From assembly GCF_022829295.1 (NCBI RefSeq), contig NZ_JAKSYH010000072.1, forward strand, positions 1-54,405: a DNA stretch of 54,405 bases. The letters are read 5' to 3'. This DNA comes from Methylobacterium sp. J-088. Its GTDB lineage: Bacteria; Pseudomonadota; Alphaproteobacteria; Rhizobiales; Beijerinckiaceae. Shown here piece by piece: positions 36,668 to 46,545 of this stretch. The position numbers and the translations under genes were made by a program. Positions within the stretch are counted from its first letter, which is position 1, and each line of letters starts with the position of its first letter. A model generated the notes under the pieces. It was not told where the DNA came from, made no database searches, and saw only the letters and a program-made list of their open reading frames with translations.

Positions 36668-36728
36668 CGCCACCTCAAAAGTCCGTGCGTCTGCAACTTT
36701 GGCTCTCGCCCTCGCGTAGTGCGCATTG

Positions 36729-37004
36729 ATGCGGATATCCGACGACGAGCCCCGAACCACAGATCCGCCGTCGGCCGCGCGCGTCCAAGCGGCGCGGGCA
36801 CGAGGCGCCTATACGACCGCAACCGTCGCGGCGCTCGCCCGCGTCGATCCGGGCGTGGTGGTCGCCCTGGAGAATGGCGAGGCGGTCGCCGATGCCGCGG
36901 CGTGCGGTCGTGTGCTGGCGGTGCTCGGCCTGCGTCCCGAGGGTCCGCGACACGCGACGCCGGCGCTCGATCTCACCGGACGCCGCGATGACGGGTCGGT
37001 CTGA
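36729..37004 (+). CDS. Small Xre-like protein
   Basis: A 91-residue protein from ATG 36729 with the pattern TTATVAALARVDPGVVVALE, NGEAVADAAACGRVLAVLGL, which resembles an Xre helix-turn-helix (helix, turn at DPG, recognition helix, then a helix ending in GL). The rest is charged and proline-containing. It may be paralogous in layout to the preceding gene. Function not recognised. Confidence 0.45.
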   Translation: MRISDDEPRTTDPPSAARVQAARARGAYTTATVAALARVDPGVVVALENGEAVADAAACGRVLAVLGLRPEGPRHATPALDLTGRRDDGSV

Positions 37005-37027
37005 GCCTTCGTCGATTTGGTTGAGGA

Positions 37028-37369
37028 TCAGGTCGGCAGATCGCCGGATCTCGCCGCGCCGGCGCAGGTCTCGGCCTGACCGATGAACAGGTCGATCTGA
37101 GCCAAGCCCTTGCTCGCCTCGACGCGCAGCGTCGCGTTGACGGCATCGACCCGGGCGTCGCCGCTCGACGGCCGGGTCCGCAACTCGGCGATCACCGCGA
37201 CGAGATCCGCGCGATGTCCGTTGAGGTGTGCCAGGATCGTGTCGAGCCGCGCCGCCGACAGGGTCGCCGCACGCCCCTCCGCCAGCCGTTCGATCGCGGC
37301 GACGTCGATGCGCGTGAGCGCGGACGCGCGATCACCCCTGGGCTGCAGCGGGACGACCGTTCCGGTCAT
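37028..37369 (-). CDS. Hypothetical helical protein, last gene of chemoreceptor operon
   Basis: A 113-residue protein from ATG 37369: a basic N-terminus (TGTVVPLQPRGDRASALTRI), then helices (IERLAEGRAATLSAARLDTI, LAHLNGHRADLVAVIAELR) and a C-terminal part with a single Cys. No known domain. Its start overlaps the upstream gene's stop by ATGA (37366-37369), so it is translated with that gene and probably with the chemoreceptor. Confidence 0.5.
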   Translation of the reverse strand: MTGTVVPLQPRGDRASALTRIDVAAIERLAEGRAATLSAARLDTILAHLNGHRADLVAVIAELRTRPSSGDARVDAVNATLRVEASKGLAQIDLFIGQAETCAGAARSGDLPT

Positions 37370-37662
37370 GGGTTGGCCTCCCACCGTCCGCGCAGGCCGG
37401 CCTTGAGCTGATGCCGCAGAGCTTCAGCTCTCGCCCGGGCCCACGGTAACCCGATATGAGCTGCGATCCGACGATCGATCGCTCGGTCGATCCGGGTGCA
37501 ACTCACCCCGTAGGGTTCCGGCCCCGCTTCGACCGCGCCGCGGATCAGATCCTCGAGTGCACCGTCGAGGCTAGCTCGGACGACAGCTTCATCGCCGCGG
37601 CCGTCCTCGCGGCGGGACGCATCGCATACCTCGGGACCGGACGGGCTGCGTTGGTCGCCCAT
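37366..37662 (-). CDS. Hypothetical small protein in chemoreceptor operon
   Basis: A 98-residue protein from ATG 37662, four bases after the chemoreceptor stop codon region (37667), with TGAGG upstream that lies inside the end of that gene. Sequence includes GALEDLIRGAVEAGPEPYGV, DRRIAAHIGLPWARARAEAL and a basic C-terminus. No family recognised. Gene order and spacing imply co-expression with the chemoreceptor. Confidence 0.5.
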   Translation of the reverse strand: MGDQRSPSGPEVCDASRREDGRGDEAVVRASLDGALEDLIRGAVEAGPEPYGVSCTRIDRAIDRRIAAHIGLPWARARAEALRHQLKAGLRGRWEANP

Positions 37663-37666
37663 GACC

Positions 37667-39142
37667 TCAGCCCACCGCCCGGGCGGCCACACGGACCTGC
37701 TCGGTGGCGGCATCGACCTGCTCGCTCGCCCGAGCGATCGCCTCCATGCCGCCGGCGATCGTCGTCACCCCGTGGGCGGCCGTGTGCATGCTGCCCGACA
37801 TCTCCCGGGTCACCGCCGACTGCTCTTCCACCGCCGCCGCGATCGCCGACGAGACCTCGTCGAGGGATCGGATCGTACCCTGGATCGAGCCGATCGCGCC
37901 CACCGCCTCGCGCGTCGCCGCCTGGGTCGCGGTGATCTGCACACGGATCTGGTCGGTCGCCTTGGCGGTCTGCTCGGCCAGGGCCTTCACCTCGGAGGCC
38001 ACCACCGCGAAGCCCTTGCCCGACGCGCCAGCCCGCGCCGCCTCGATCGTGGCGTTGAGCGCCAGGAGATTGGTCTGTGAGGCGATCCCCTGGATCATGG
38101 TCACCACCTCGCCGATCTGTGCCGCCTGCCCGCTCAGGCCCTCGACGATGCTGCCGGTATGGCGCGCCTGCTCGACGGCCTCGCCGGCCATGCGCGCGGC
38201 GTGGCTGACCTGCTGGCTGATCTCACCGACCGAGGCCGACAGCTCCTCCGCGCCCGAGGCCACCGCCTGGATGTCGCTCGACACCTGTCCCACGATGCCG
38301 GCGGCCTCGGCGGTCTGTCGGGTGACGTCTTCAACCGCCGCGCCGATCGCGTCGAGGTCGGTGCCGATCGCGCGCTGCGCCTCGGCCCGACGCTGACGCT
38401 CGTGCACCTGCGCGGTGATGTCGGTGGCGAACTTCACCACCTTCACCGGCACACCGTCACGATCCTTGATCGGGTTGTAGGTCGCCTGGATCCAGACATC
38501 GCGGCCGCCCTTCGCGATGCGCCGTAACTCGCCTGCGGCGAACTCGCCGCGCGCCAATTGGGCCCAGAACCCACGGTAGGCGGAGCCCTGCTGCTCGACG
38601 GCATCGACGAACAAGCTGTGGTGCCGCCCTCGGATCTCCTCGAGCCGATAGCCGACCGCGTCGAGGAAGTTCTGGTTGGCGGTCAGGATGGTACCGTCGA
38701 GGGCGAACTCGATGACGGCCTGCGAGCGATGCAGGGCATCGAGCTGGCCGGCGTGATCGATGCTGCGCTCGACCTGCGCGGTGACGTCGGAGGCGAACTT
38801 GACGACCCTGCGCACGCGTCCCGCCCGGTCGAGCACGGGGTTGTATGTGGCCTGGATCCAGATCGTCCGACCATCCTTGGCCACGCGCTTGAACTCGCGG
38901 GTCTGCGGCTCGCCGCGCCGCAGCGCCTCCCAGAATGCCCGGTAGGACGGTGCATCGCGCTCGGCCGCCGGCATGAACGTGTTGTGGTTGCGCCCCTGCA
39001 ACTCGGCGAGGGTGTAGCCGAGGAGTTCGAGGAAGATCGGATTGGCGGTGAGGATGGTGCCGTCGGGGGCGAACTCGATGCGCGCGCGCGAGCGGTCGAT
39101 CGCGTCCATCAAGGCACGCAGGTCGGCATCAAACAGGCGCAC
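37667..39142 (-). CDS. Cytosolic methyl-accepting chemotaxis protein with two PAS domains
   Basis: A 491-residue protein with no membrane helix. Two tandem PAS/PAC units of near-identical design ([56 protein letters not shown]) suggest an internal duplication and haem, flavin or other cofactor sensing. The C-terminal signalling domain holds the conserved hairpin [20 protein letters not shown] and [19 protein letters not shown]. The start at GTG 39142 has GGGGGA upstream; a TTG at 39163 is less likely. It begins a three-gene operon. Confidence 0.9.
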   Translation of the reverse strand: MRLFDADLRALMDAIDRSRARIEFAPDGTILTANPIFLELLGYTLAELQGRNHNTFMPAAERDAPSYRAFWEALRRGEPQTREFKRVAKDGRTIWIQATYNPVLDRAGRVRRVVKFASDVTAQVERSIDHAGQLDALHRSQAVIEFALDGTILTANQNFLDAVGYRLEEIRGRHHSLFVDAVEQQGSAYRGFWAQLARGEFAAGELRRIAKGGRDVWIQATYNPIKDRDGVPVKVVKFATDITAQVHERQRRAEAQRAIGTDLDAIGAAVEDVTRQTAEAAGIVGQVSSDIQAVASGAEELSASVGEISQQVSHAARMAGEAVEQARHTGSIVEGLSGQAAQIGEVVTMIQGIASQTNLLALNATIEAARAGASGKGFAVVASEVKALAEQTAKATDQIRVQITATQAATREAVGAIGSIQGTIRSLDEVSSAIAAAVEEQSAVTREMSGSMHTAAHGVTTIAGGMEAIARASEQVDAATEQVRVAARAVG

Positions 39143-39334
39143 GGTCGTTCCCCCAGATCTCAAAGAGCGTACAGTTTCTCCGACCGCTACGGCACCGTGC
39201 AGTTAAGTTTATACTACTTTGAGGCCGGTATCACAGAAATTTTATACAACTAGCGGGCGAAACTCCAATTCAGCTTTCGTCAAAACAATATTGACCCCGT
39301 GCCCGCTGAGCGAGTCGCTTCGGAACCGCGCTCG

Positions 39335-39682
39335 TCAGCTCCGGGTTCGGGCATCGCCCTGGGCAGCCTTCAGGCGTTGCAGGGTCCGGGCGCTCTCCTG
39401 ATCGAACTGCGCCGGGGTCAGTTCGCCCGCATCGACACGGCGCGCGAGCTGTGTGCGGAAGGCGATCGCCTGCTCCTGCTCAGACGTCAGCACCACGCTC
39501 GCGCGTGCTGCCGCCCCAGTCCGCTCCGCCCACTGTGTGTACGAGATCCGGCCCGCATCCCGATCGGCCTTGAGCCGACTGAGATCCTCCTGCAAGACCA
39601 CAGATTGCCGAGGTTCGGGGGCGGCAGCCTGGCAGGCGCTCAGGGCGGCTGCGAGCGAGATGGCGGCGATACGATGATTCAC
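39335..39682 (-). CDS. Hypothetical small lipoprotein
   Basis: A 115-residue protein with a type-II signal and lipobox AALSAC (Cys17). The mature part is helical and charged (VLQEDLSRLKADRDAGRISY, QLARRVDAGELTPAQFDQES). A GGGGGGA ribosome site lies about ten bases before the ATG. No named family is recognised. It is probably attached to the outer or inner membrane facing the periplasm. Confidence 0.65.
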   Translation of the reverse strand: MNHRIAAISLAAALSACQAAAPEPRQSVVLQEDLSRLKADRDAGRISYTQWAERTGAAARASVVLTSEQEQAIAFRTQLARRVDAGELTPAQFDQESARTLQRLKAAQGDARTRS

Positions 39683-40187
39683 GGACGGTCCCCCCAGGTG
39701 CTGAGCTAGGACGCTTGATCCATGTCCGTCGAGCGCTGATCGGCAACACGACTCAGATGATGACGGTTACGCACTTCTCATCGCGGACCAGCGTGACGCC
39801 TCGTCAAACCCGCTTCGTCACCTCAGCCCACTCGATACGCCGCAATTGGCCAAAGCCGAGCTAAGTCAACGTTGGGGCGATAGGCCAGTCTGCTGCTTGC
39901 GTATCGAATTTCCCCTACCTACCCAACTCAGGAATTCGGACCGTCCGCTTCCGGGTCGCCTGATCCAGCTCCGTGGTTAATTCTAATCTAGTGCGGCTTA
40001 GCTGTTCTCTATGCAATTGTGCCGGTCAGGCCACACGCTTCAGCTTTCGTCAGTTAGCGGGAACGTAACCGCGTCGGTCCATTTTGTCATAGATCGTCGC
40101 AACCTGCAGTCGTGGGAGCCACTTGGTGTGACAGAGCGAACGCCCTCGGTTGGGCCGCCGATATTCGACCTTGAAAGCCCCCTCCCC
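39683..40187. other. Gene-free stretch between lipoprotein and NepR-like genes
   Basis: No supported gene. It must hold divergent promoters for the lipoprotein (minus) and the NepR-like gene (plus). A dispersed repeat copy lies at 39928-39967. The reading frame upstream of the NepR-like ATG stays open from 40011 but does not look coding. Confidence 0.55.
39928..39967 (+). repeat. Dispersed intergenic repeat, copy C
   Basis: Matches copy B (46276-46324) at about 31 of 40 positions by eye, including GTCCGCTT and CCTGATCCA. Confidence 0.6.
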
Positions 40188-40382
40188 ATGCCAGGACCCC
40201 AGACGCACTGGGTTCACTCCAGCTCCCCCCAGGCTATCCAGCGTCACCTCGGCCGCAATCTACAGCAGGTCTACGCCGCGCTCCCGTCCGAGCCGGTGCC
40301 AGAGGCTATGGCCGCGCTGCTCCATCGGCTGGATACCGCCGAAAGCCATCGTGTCTCTGATCCGGACGCGACCGAAGATTAG
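40188..40382 (+). CDS. NepR-like anti-sigma factor
   Basis: A 64-residue protein from ATG 40188. Its core HLGRNLQQVYAALPSEPVPE, then MAALLHRLDTAE, matches the NepR pattern: helix with GR-x-L-x3-Y, a linker with EPVP, then a second helix ending LxxL. NepR binds and inhibits the EcfG sigma factor until phosphorylated PhyR removes it. Neither PhyR nor EcfG is in the window. It converges with the giant HWE kinase gene (40379-43756), with stop codons overlapping by four bases; such kinases commonly feed this pathway. The ribosome site is weak. Confidence 0.7.
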   Translation: MPGPQTHWVHSSSPQAIQRHLGRNLQQVYAALPSEPVPEAMAALLHRLDTAESHRVSDPDATED

Positions 40383-43300
40383 CCGAGCGATCCTAGATCT
40401 TGGGCGCGCAATCCGCTGAGCGGCGCCGTGATCGTACAGACCACCCCCGTCGGCGGGTAGGCGAGATCGACCACCCCGCCAAAGCTGCCGGCAAGCCCGC
40501 GACCGATCAACCGGGTGCCGAAGCCCGTCCGTGTCGGTGCGACCACAACCGGGCCGCCGACCTCCCGCCAGCTCAGCACCATCTCCGGCTCGTGCATTTC
40601 GGATTTGATCTGCCAATCGATCTTGACCTGGCCTGCGGCCGCCGACAGCGCGCCGTACTTGGCCGCGTTGGTCGCGAGTTCGTGCAGGATCAGCGATAGC
40701 GACAGTGCTGCCCTCGCGCCGACCTCGACCGGCGGACCCGCGATCGCGAACCGATCAGGGCGATCCCGGTGCAGCTCCAAGGCATTGGTGATCAGGGTGT
40801 CGAGCGCGGTGCTGCCGATCTCACCGCCGAGCAGGAGGTCGTGCGACTTGCCCAGGGCGACGAGCCGCCCGGCGAGCACCTCTTTGGCGGTGTCCATGTC
40901 GGTGGCCGTGCGCATGGTCTGCGTGGCGATGGCCTGCACCATCGCCAGCACGTTCTTCATGCGGTGGCTCAGCTCCTGGTTGAGCAGCCGCTGCCGGTCC
41001 TCGGCCTCGACCCGGGCGATAGCCGCGCGGGCGCGATCGGCGACGCTGTGCAGGAAGGCCACCTCGTCGGCGCTCCACGCGTGCGGCGTCGCCTTCAGCG
41101 CGAAGAACACGGCGACGAAGCGGCCGCGCTCCATCACCGGCAGATTGACCAGCGCGCGCGCCTCCATGGCGGCGAACGTGTCAGCCGCAGCCGCCGTGCG
41201 CGCGTCGCGGGCGAGATCGGCGATCAGTACGGTAGCGCCGGCCTGCAGATCGTCGATGTACGAGCCGTAGTCGCGGAACCGGTGCAGGCCGGCGATGGCC
41301 GGGACGCCGGACATGCTCCAGCCCCGAGTGATCACGATAGTCTCGCGGCGCTGATCGACGGCGCCATATCCAGCGTGAGACAGATCGAGCGTCTGGCCCA
41401 TGATCTCGGCCGCGGCCCCGATGATCTCCGAGCGATCGGTCAGGTCCTTGAGGCGGTCGCCCAGCGCAGCCAAAGCTGCCTGACGCAGGGCATCGAGCTT
41501 GCGCGCGGTGATGTCGATCGACACCCCCGGATACCGCAGCGGATGGCCGGCTGCGTCGTGGTAGCAGCGCCCGCGGGCATAGACCCAGCGAACGCTGCCA
41601 TCCGCCTGGAGCAGGCGGTACTCCTCGGCGAACTCGCCGGCGCTGGCCAGCGCCTGCTGGATCTTCGCACCCACCCAAGCCCGGTCTTCGGGGTGGATGC
41701 CGTCGATGTAGCCAGCGATTGGCGTGCCGACCGCCGCCGCCGCGGGATCGACCGAGTACAGCTCGGCGAACCGCGCGTTCGCCACGATCCGATCGTTGGG
41801 GACGTCCCAGTCCCACCAACCGATGGCGCCCGCCGCCTCGAACGCCAGGCTCAAGCGCTCCTGACTGATCCGCAGCTCCTCCTGCGCCGCCCGCTGAGCG
41901 GTGATGTCACGGGCGACGCCAGAGAAGCGCGCCGGCCGTCCGGCGTCATCGTGCTCGATCTCGCCCTTGCGCGCGATCCAGCGGACCTCGCCGGTGTCCG
42001 GCCGGCGGATGCGGTACTCGACGTCCCGCGGCGCGGCGCCGTTGCTGCGCGAGCGGGCGGTGGAGATCAGATGCTGATCCTCCGGGACGATCAGTTCCTC
42101 GAACGCCGTCGACGGGTACGCCTCGCGCTTCGGCAGGCCGTACAGGCGGCAGAACTCCGGGCTCGGCCGCAGGATGGCGTCGGCGATGCCGATCGAGAAT
42201 ACCCCGACCCCGCCCGCCTCCTGCGCCCTCTGCAGACGCAACGCGCTGTCCCGCAGCGCATCGGCATTGCGGCGCTGCTCGGTGCGGTCACGCAGGATCT
42301 TGACGAAGCCGATCGCCACGCCGGCCTCGTTGCGCAACGCCATCATCTCGCCGTTGGCCCAGAAGCGCTCGCCGCTCTTCCTCAGGTGCCAGCGCTCGTC
42401 GATGCCGCGACCCACGGTCAGGGCGCTGTGCATCTCTTGGTCGGGGATCCCGGCCTCACGGTCTTCGGGGGTGAAGAACACGTCGGCAGGCTTCCCGCAG
42501 ACGTCGCTCGGGGTCCAGCCCAGGATCCGGGTGGCACCGGCGTTCCAGTCGATGACGTGACCCTTCAGGTCGAGCACGATGATCGCGTAGTCGATCGCGC
42601 TCTCGAACACGGCTCGGTAGCGCGCCTCGCTCGCCCGCACCGCCCGCTGCGCCGCGATCTCGCTCGCCTCAGTCAGCCCGACGGTGGCCAAGCCGGCGAA
42701 ACTTCGGACCAGTTCGAGATCGTGCTCGGTGAACGCGTCGGGTTTGCTCGACTGCAGCTTGAGCACGCCGAGCACTCTGCCGCCGCGGTTGACCGGGGCG
42801 TGCACGGCCGAGCGAAGGTCTATGAACGCGCGCAGATCGGCGTTCACCCGCGGGTCGCGCAGGGCATCGGCCAGCAGGATCGGCTCGTTGGCTCGGGCGC
42901 AGGCGCCGGACGTGCTGCCGTCCAGCGGCACGCGCACGCCCCGGTGCGGGGTCAGGGTGCCGCCGACGGTGCGGTACTCCAGCTCCTCGCCGTCGAGCAG
43001 TTCCAGGACGCCGCCCTCGGCCGCGGGCACGGCGCGCATCGCCCCTGCGATCAGGGCGTCGAGGATGGCGTCGAGATCGCCGCCGCTCGCCGCGATCGCG
43101 TCCTGGATCTGGCTGTAGGTGCGTCGCTCCCGAGCCGCCCCCCGTTGCTCAGCGAGCAGACGCTCGCGCTCGATGAGAGCGCGGCGCAGTTCGAGCTGGT
43201 CGACCACCTGTTCGGCCAGCCGTTCCAGCCCTTCGGTCTGCCCCGGTGTCAGTCCCTCCGGGCGCGGCTGCCGATCGAGCACGCACAGCGTGCCGAGCAC

Positions 43301-43756
43301 CGCGCCGGCGGCGGTCCGCAGCGGCATGCCGGCGTAGAAGCGGACCCCACCGTCGGCGACGGCCGCGTTATCGGCGTGGCCCTCCTCGCGCGTATCGCGG
43401 ATGATGAGCGGCGCCTCGACCCTGACCACCAGCGGACAGAACCCGACATCGAGCGGCGCTTCGCATCCACCGTCGAAGCCCGCCCGTGCCTTGAAGAACT
43501 GGCGCTGATCGTCGACCAGGGTCACGAGCGCGGTCGGCACCCCGCACAGCAGGGCCGCGATCCTGGCAAGGTCATCGAACCCCTTCTCCGTTGGCGTGCC
43601 CATGACCGCGTAGGCGGCCAGGGCGTGCAGGCGATCGGGTTCGAGGGAGGGGCGATCGTCATGCGTCCGAAGAAGGCGACGGATGGAGGAGGCTCGGCAC
43701 GGCCTCGGTGGACCGAGCTGAGCTGTAGCCCGGACATCCACGCCCCGCCAAGCCAT
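40379..43756 (-). CDS. Multi-GAF/PAS HWE histidine kinase
   Basis: A 1125-residue soluble sensor kinase. Order: GAF about 55-195 (KGFDDLARIAALLCGVPTAL), GAF about 225-375, PAS about 380-500 (YRAVFESAIDYAIIVLDLKG), PAS about 505-620, PAS about 625-750, a third GAF about 760-905, then the HWE kinase: phospho-acceptor His in LSHRMKNVLAMVQAIATQ, HELATNAAKYGAL N-box, and the WRE motif (SWREVGGPVVVAP, GFGTRLIGRGLAGSFGG). HWE kinases usually phosphorylate PhyR or single receivers in the general stress response. The ATG at 43756 gives 45 residues of Arg-rich leader; the true start may be GTG 43741. Confidence 0.9.
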   Translation of the reverse strand: MAWRGVDVRATAQLGPPRPCRASSIRRLLRTHDDRPSLEPDRLHALAAYAVMGTPTEKGFDDLARIAALLCGVPTALVTLVDDQRQFFKARAGFDGGCEAPLDVGFCPLVVRVEAPLIIRDTREEGHADNAAVADGGVRFYAGMPLRTAAGAVLGTLCVLDRQPRPEGLTPGQTEGLERLAEQVVDQLELRRALIERERLLAEQRGAARERRTYSQIQDAIAASGGDLDAILDALIAGAMRAVPAAEGGVLELLDGEELEYRTVGGTLTPHRGVRVPLDGSTSGACARANEPILLADALRDPRVNADLRAFIDLRSAVHAPVNRGGRVLGVLKLQSSKPDAFTEHDLELVRSFAGLATVGLTEASEIAAQRAVRASEARYRAVFESAIDYAIIVLDLKGHVIDWNAGATRILGWTPSDVCGKPADVFFTPEDREAGIPDQEMHSALTVGRGIDERWHLRKSGERFWANGEMMALRNEAGVAIGFVKILRDRTEQRRNADALRDSALRLQRAQEAGGVGVFSIGIADAILRPSPEFCRLYGLPKREAYPSTAFEELIVPEDQHLISTARSRSNGAAPRDVEYRIRRPDTGEVRWIARKGEIEHDDAGRPARFSGVARDITAQRAAQEELRISQERLSLAFEAAGAIGWWDWDVPNDRIVANARFAELYSVDPAAAAVGTPIAGYIDGIHPEDRAWVGAKIQQALASAGEFAEEYRLLQADGSVRWVYARGRCYHDAAGHPLRYPGVSIDITARKLDALRQAALAALGDRLKDLTDRSEIIGAAAEIMGQTLDLSHAGYGAVDQRRETIVITRGWSMSGVPAIAGLHRFRDYGSYIDDLQAGATVLIADLARDARTAAAADTFAAMEARALVNLPVMERGRFVAVFFALKATPHAWSADEVAFLHSVADRARAAIARVEAEDRQRLLNQELSHRMKNVLAMVQAIATQTMRTATDMDTAKEVLAGRLVALGKSHDLLLGGEIGSTALDTLITNALELHRDRPDRFAIAGPPVEVGARAALSLSLILHELATNAAKYGALSAAAGQVKIDWQIKSEMHEPEMVLSWREVGGPVVVAPTRTGFGTRLIGRGLAGSFGGVVDLAYPPTGVVCTITAPLSGLRAQDLGSLG

Positions 43757-43868
43757 TGCTAAAGGGACCTGATTTAATCTTGATCGTCACCACGTCCGAC
43801 GTGTTTATCTCCGAGGTGACACAGGTACGCGGATCTGGAGGCTTATCGCCCTCACCAACAGGGTGAGG

Positions 43869-45574
43869 CTATTGTGTAGGCGCGAGCATACGGCTGCCGA
43901 TCTCGGCCAGCGGCACGGCGATCCGGCAACGCAGCCCGTCCACGTCGAAGTCCAGATCGACGTCCCCGGCCAGCTCGCGCCCGACGCCGCCAGCGATCAG
44001 CCGCGTCCCGAACCCGCGGCGCTCAGGCGGAGCGACGGCCGGGCCGCCGCTCTCCCGCCAGGTCAGCCGCAACCACGCCCCCCCGTCTCGCTGCGATCCA
44101 CCCGCCAGCTCACCTCGACCCGCCCTTCCGCCGTCGACAGGGCTCCGTACTTGGCCGCGTTGGTCGTCAACTCGTGCACGGTCATGCCGAGCGCCAGGAC
44201 GTGGCGCGGCGGCAGCGCCACCTCGGGCCCGTCGAGGACGATGTGGTCACACCCGGCGCGGTAGGGTGACAGCTCGTTCTCCAGCACCTCATTCAGGGTG
44301 GCGCCGCTCCAGTCCTCGCGGGTGAGCAGGTCGTGGGTCTTCGACAGGGACAGGATGCGCGCTTCGAGCTGCACCGCCTGCCCCTCACCGCCGCGCGCCG
44401 ACTGGCGCGCCAGCGACTGCACGGTGGCAAGCGTGTTCTTCACCCGGTGGTTCAGCTCGTGCAGCATCGTCACCTGCCGCTCCTGCAGGGCATGCCCGCG
44501 CCGGATCTCCTCGCGCAGCTCGCCCTCGTTGCGCTGGAGCAGGCCGGCCATCGCGTCGAGCTTGTCCCCGAGCCGCCCGAACTCGCTGGCGCCGCCCAGC
44601 CCGGTCCGCGCGGTCAGGTCCCCCGTCTGCCAAGCGGTGGCGGCGCGCAGCAGGCGGTCGAACGGGCGGCGGATGAACAGCCGCCCCGCCACGAGGGCTG
44701 CCGCGAGCGCCATCGCCGCGCCCAGCCCGATCAGGATCGTGCCTCGGCGCGCTGCCGCATCGACGTCGGCGAAGGCGGTGTCGCGGTCGCGCCCGACCGT
44801 GACCCAAGCCCGCACCGCCGTCCCCCGCGGGCGGACGTTGGCGAGGATGCGCGCACGTCCGTCGATGCCGAAGTCGAAGCGCACACCCTCGCCCCGGCTC
44901 GCCAGGAGTCCCATACGCTCGGCGGGGACCGGCTTGCCGACCCAGTCGGTCCCATCCAGCCTGCGCACGATGATGACGTTGTCCTCGTCGGCGATGGTCA
45001 GCGAGGTGCTCGACAGCCGCAGCCCCTGTTGCAGGTACTGCGACAACCAATCTAGATCGATAGCTGCGACCAGGACGCCGTCGATGGCCCCGCCGGCGCC
45101 GCGCAGGGGCTGGGCGAAGTGGATCGACGCCTTGCCGGTCGCGGCCCCGCGCGCATAGCCGCCCATGACGAAGCCGCCCTCGGCCAGGGCGCGGCGGTGG
45201 TAGGTGCGCTCGGCGTTCGAGTAGGCGCCTGGCGGGGAGCCGACGCTGCTGCACACGACCGATCCGTCCGGGCGGGCCAGCGCCAGCAACAGGATGTGCG
45301 GCAGTCGGGCGGCGGCACGGCGCAGGTAATCCGCGCACGGGACGGCGTCGAGGTTGCGAACGCTCGGGTCCTCGCCGACGAGGTCCAGCGCTTGGTCGAC
45401 GCCGTCGGCGAGCTGGGCGAAGTCATCCGCGACGGCCCGGGCGGTCGCCATCGTGTCGGCGCGCACAGCCTCGTCACGCGCGGCGCGCAGGTCAGCCTCG
45501 TTATAGCTCCAGATCGCGAGGGCTGGGGCGAGGGCGAGCAGCACGAGCAGCAGGATGCGGGTGGTCAGGGACAT
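43869..45574 (-). pseudogene. Cache-HAMP HWE histidine kinase with frameshift at a C7 run
   Basis: From ATG 45574 the first frame gives a membrane helix (TRILLLVLLALAPALAIW), a periplasmic Cache sensor, a second helix, HAMP, and the kinase start LNHRVKNTLATVQSLARQ and TVHELTTNAAKYGALSTAEG, but ends at 44063 after SETGGRGCG. The adjacent frame carries the rest: LTWRESGGPAVAPPERRGFG, TRLIAGGVGREL, ending at 43869. The break is at seven C (44078-44084). One more base in that run joins both frames into 568 residues with an intact WRE motif. So this is either a real or phase-variable frameshift or a homopolymer sequencing error. Confidence 0.85.
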
Positions 45575-46167
45575 CGAGATGCCCGGCCGACAGGATCTTG
45601 GGGCAGGTGCCATCTCTCCGGCCAGCCACGAGCACGGGTGCGCAGGCCGATCCTGGATAGGTTGCGGTTCGGCGGGGGAAAGCCGGGGTGGGACGGCATC
45701 AGCTCGGCCGCAAACCCATCGATCGCGGTCGAGGTCATCCGTGCGGTCTGTAGTGCCTTCGCCTACGAGCGCCAAGCACGACCCAGAAACCTTATCGTCG
45801 CGTAAACGGCGGGACGACTGCGACGCAAACCCAATCAAACCAAAAAAGCTGGCTCACACCGTCGATCATCGATGGCAACGTCAAGTTCCGGCTATGCAGT
45901 TCCAGTGGGCTTGCGCTATAGAACGTCACACTTCTCGTCCGCTTTCGAGCGTAATGTCGGGATCTGGTTCCTACCGATTTTGTTGAAAAACTCAGAGGCG
46001 GCTCTTCAGGCGTCATCCGAGGCGGCGCCCTGGAGAATGTTCATCTCTCATTGCCGATCATTGCCGCTCCATTGGCGAGTTTCGGGCAGCACGATAGCAG
46101 GAACCTCTCTATCTGGAGCGGCCCGCACTGCACGTTCGGCTCGGGCGCGAGTTTTTCAACGAAATCT

Positions 46168-46207
46168 ACCCATAGCAGCCGACACGCATAGTCCTTTTTG
46201 GGTATGC
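46168..46207 (+). repeat. TTTGGGTATG repeat, copy 1
   Basis: A 40-base element with ACCCATAG-x-AGCCGA at one end and TTTGGGTATG at the other, spaced by 14 bases. Related copies are at 49953-49990 (spacer 12) and 53396-53435 (spacer 14). Confidence 0.6.
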
Positions 46208-46275
46208 AAACGAGGATCGGCACGGTCGGTCCGCTATAGATGTGCCTCTAGCGAACCGCCGCTAGCAGCCGCAAT

Positions 46276-46324
46276 CGATCCTTCTATGAAGTTCGGAAGG
46301 TCCGCTTGCGGGGAGCCTGATCCA
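46276..46324 (+). repeat. Dispersed intergenic repeat, copy B
   Basis: Matches copy A (minus strand 2591-2639) at 44 of 49 positions. It follows the TTTGGGTATG repeat by 68 bases. Confidence 0.7.
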
Positions 46325-46545
46325 GTTCTCTGACTGATCCTGACCAAAGGCGGCGAGAGGCGGTTTGTATCAGTAAGGCGACGTGGTTCCGCAGCTCGAC
46401 CTAACCGCATACGATCGGAAGCCCTTCCACATCGTCGATATCTCCCAGCCGCACGCGCTCCTGCGTGTCCCCGATGTGCACACTCTGGTGGATCGTCCAA
46501 AAGAACGGGATCAGTGCTGAGCCTTCCGAGGTCTCCCAGCGTGCG

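Larger units (their letters stand above)
45575..46545. other. Gene-free stretch with two repeat types
   Basis: Nearly 1 kb between two HWE kinase genes without a supported gene. Short frames translate the repeats themselves. Elements seen: a TTTGGGTATG-type repeat at 46168-46207 and a GTCCGCTT-type repeat at 46276-46324. Confidence 0.6.

Noticed and set aside
40769..43762. 997-codon plus-strand frame antisense to the giant HWE kinase
   Set aside because: The kinase on the minus strand has full GAF, PAS and HWE motifs; the plus-strand product is Arg/Gly/Asp-rich without family resemblance.
45872..46333. 153-codon plus-strand frame between HWE kinases
   Set aside because: It runs through two repeat elements, has no ribosome site, and the composition is unlike the neighbours.
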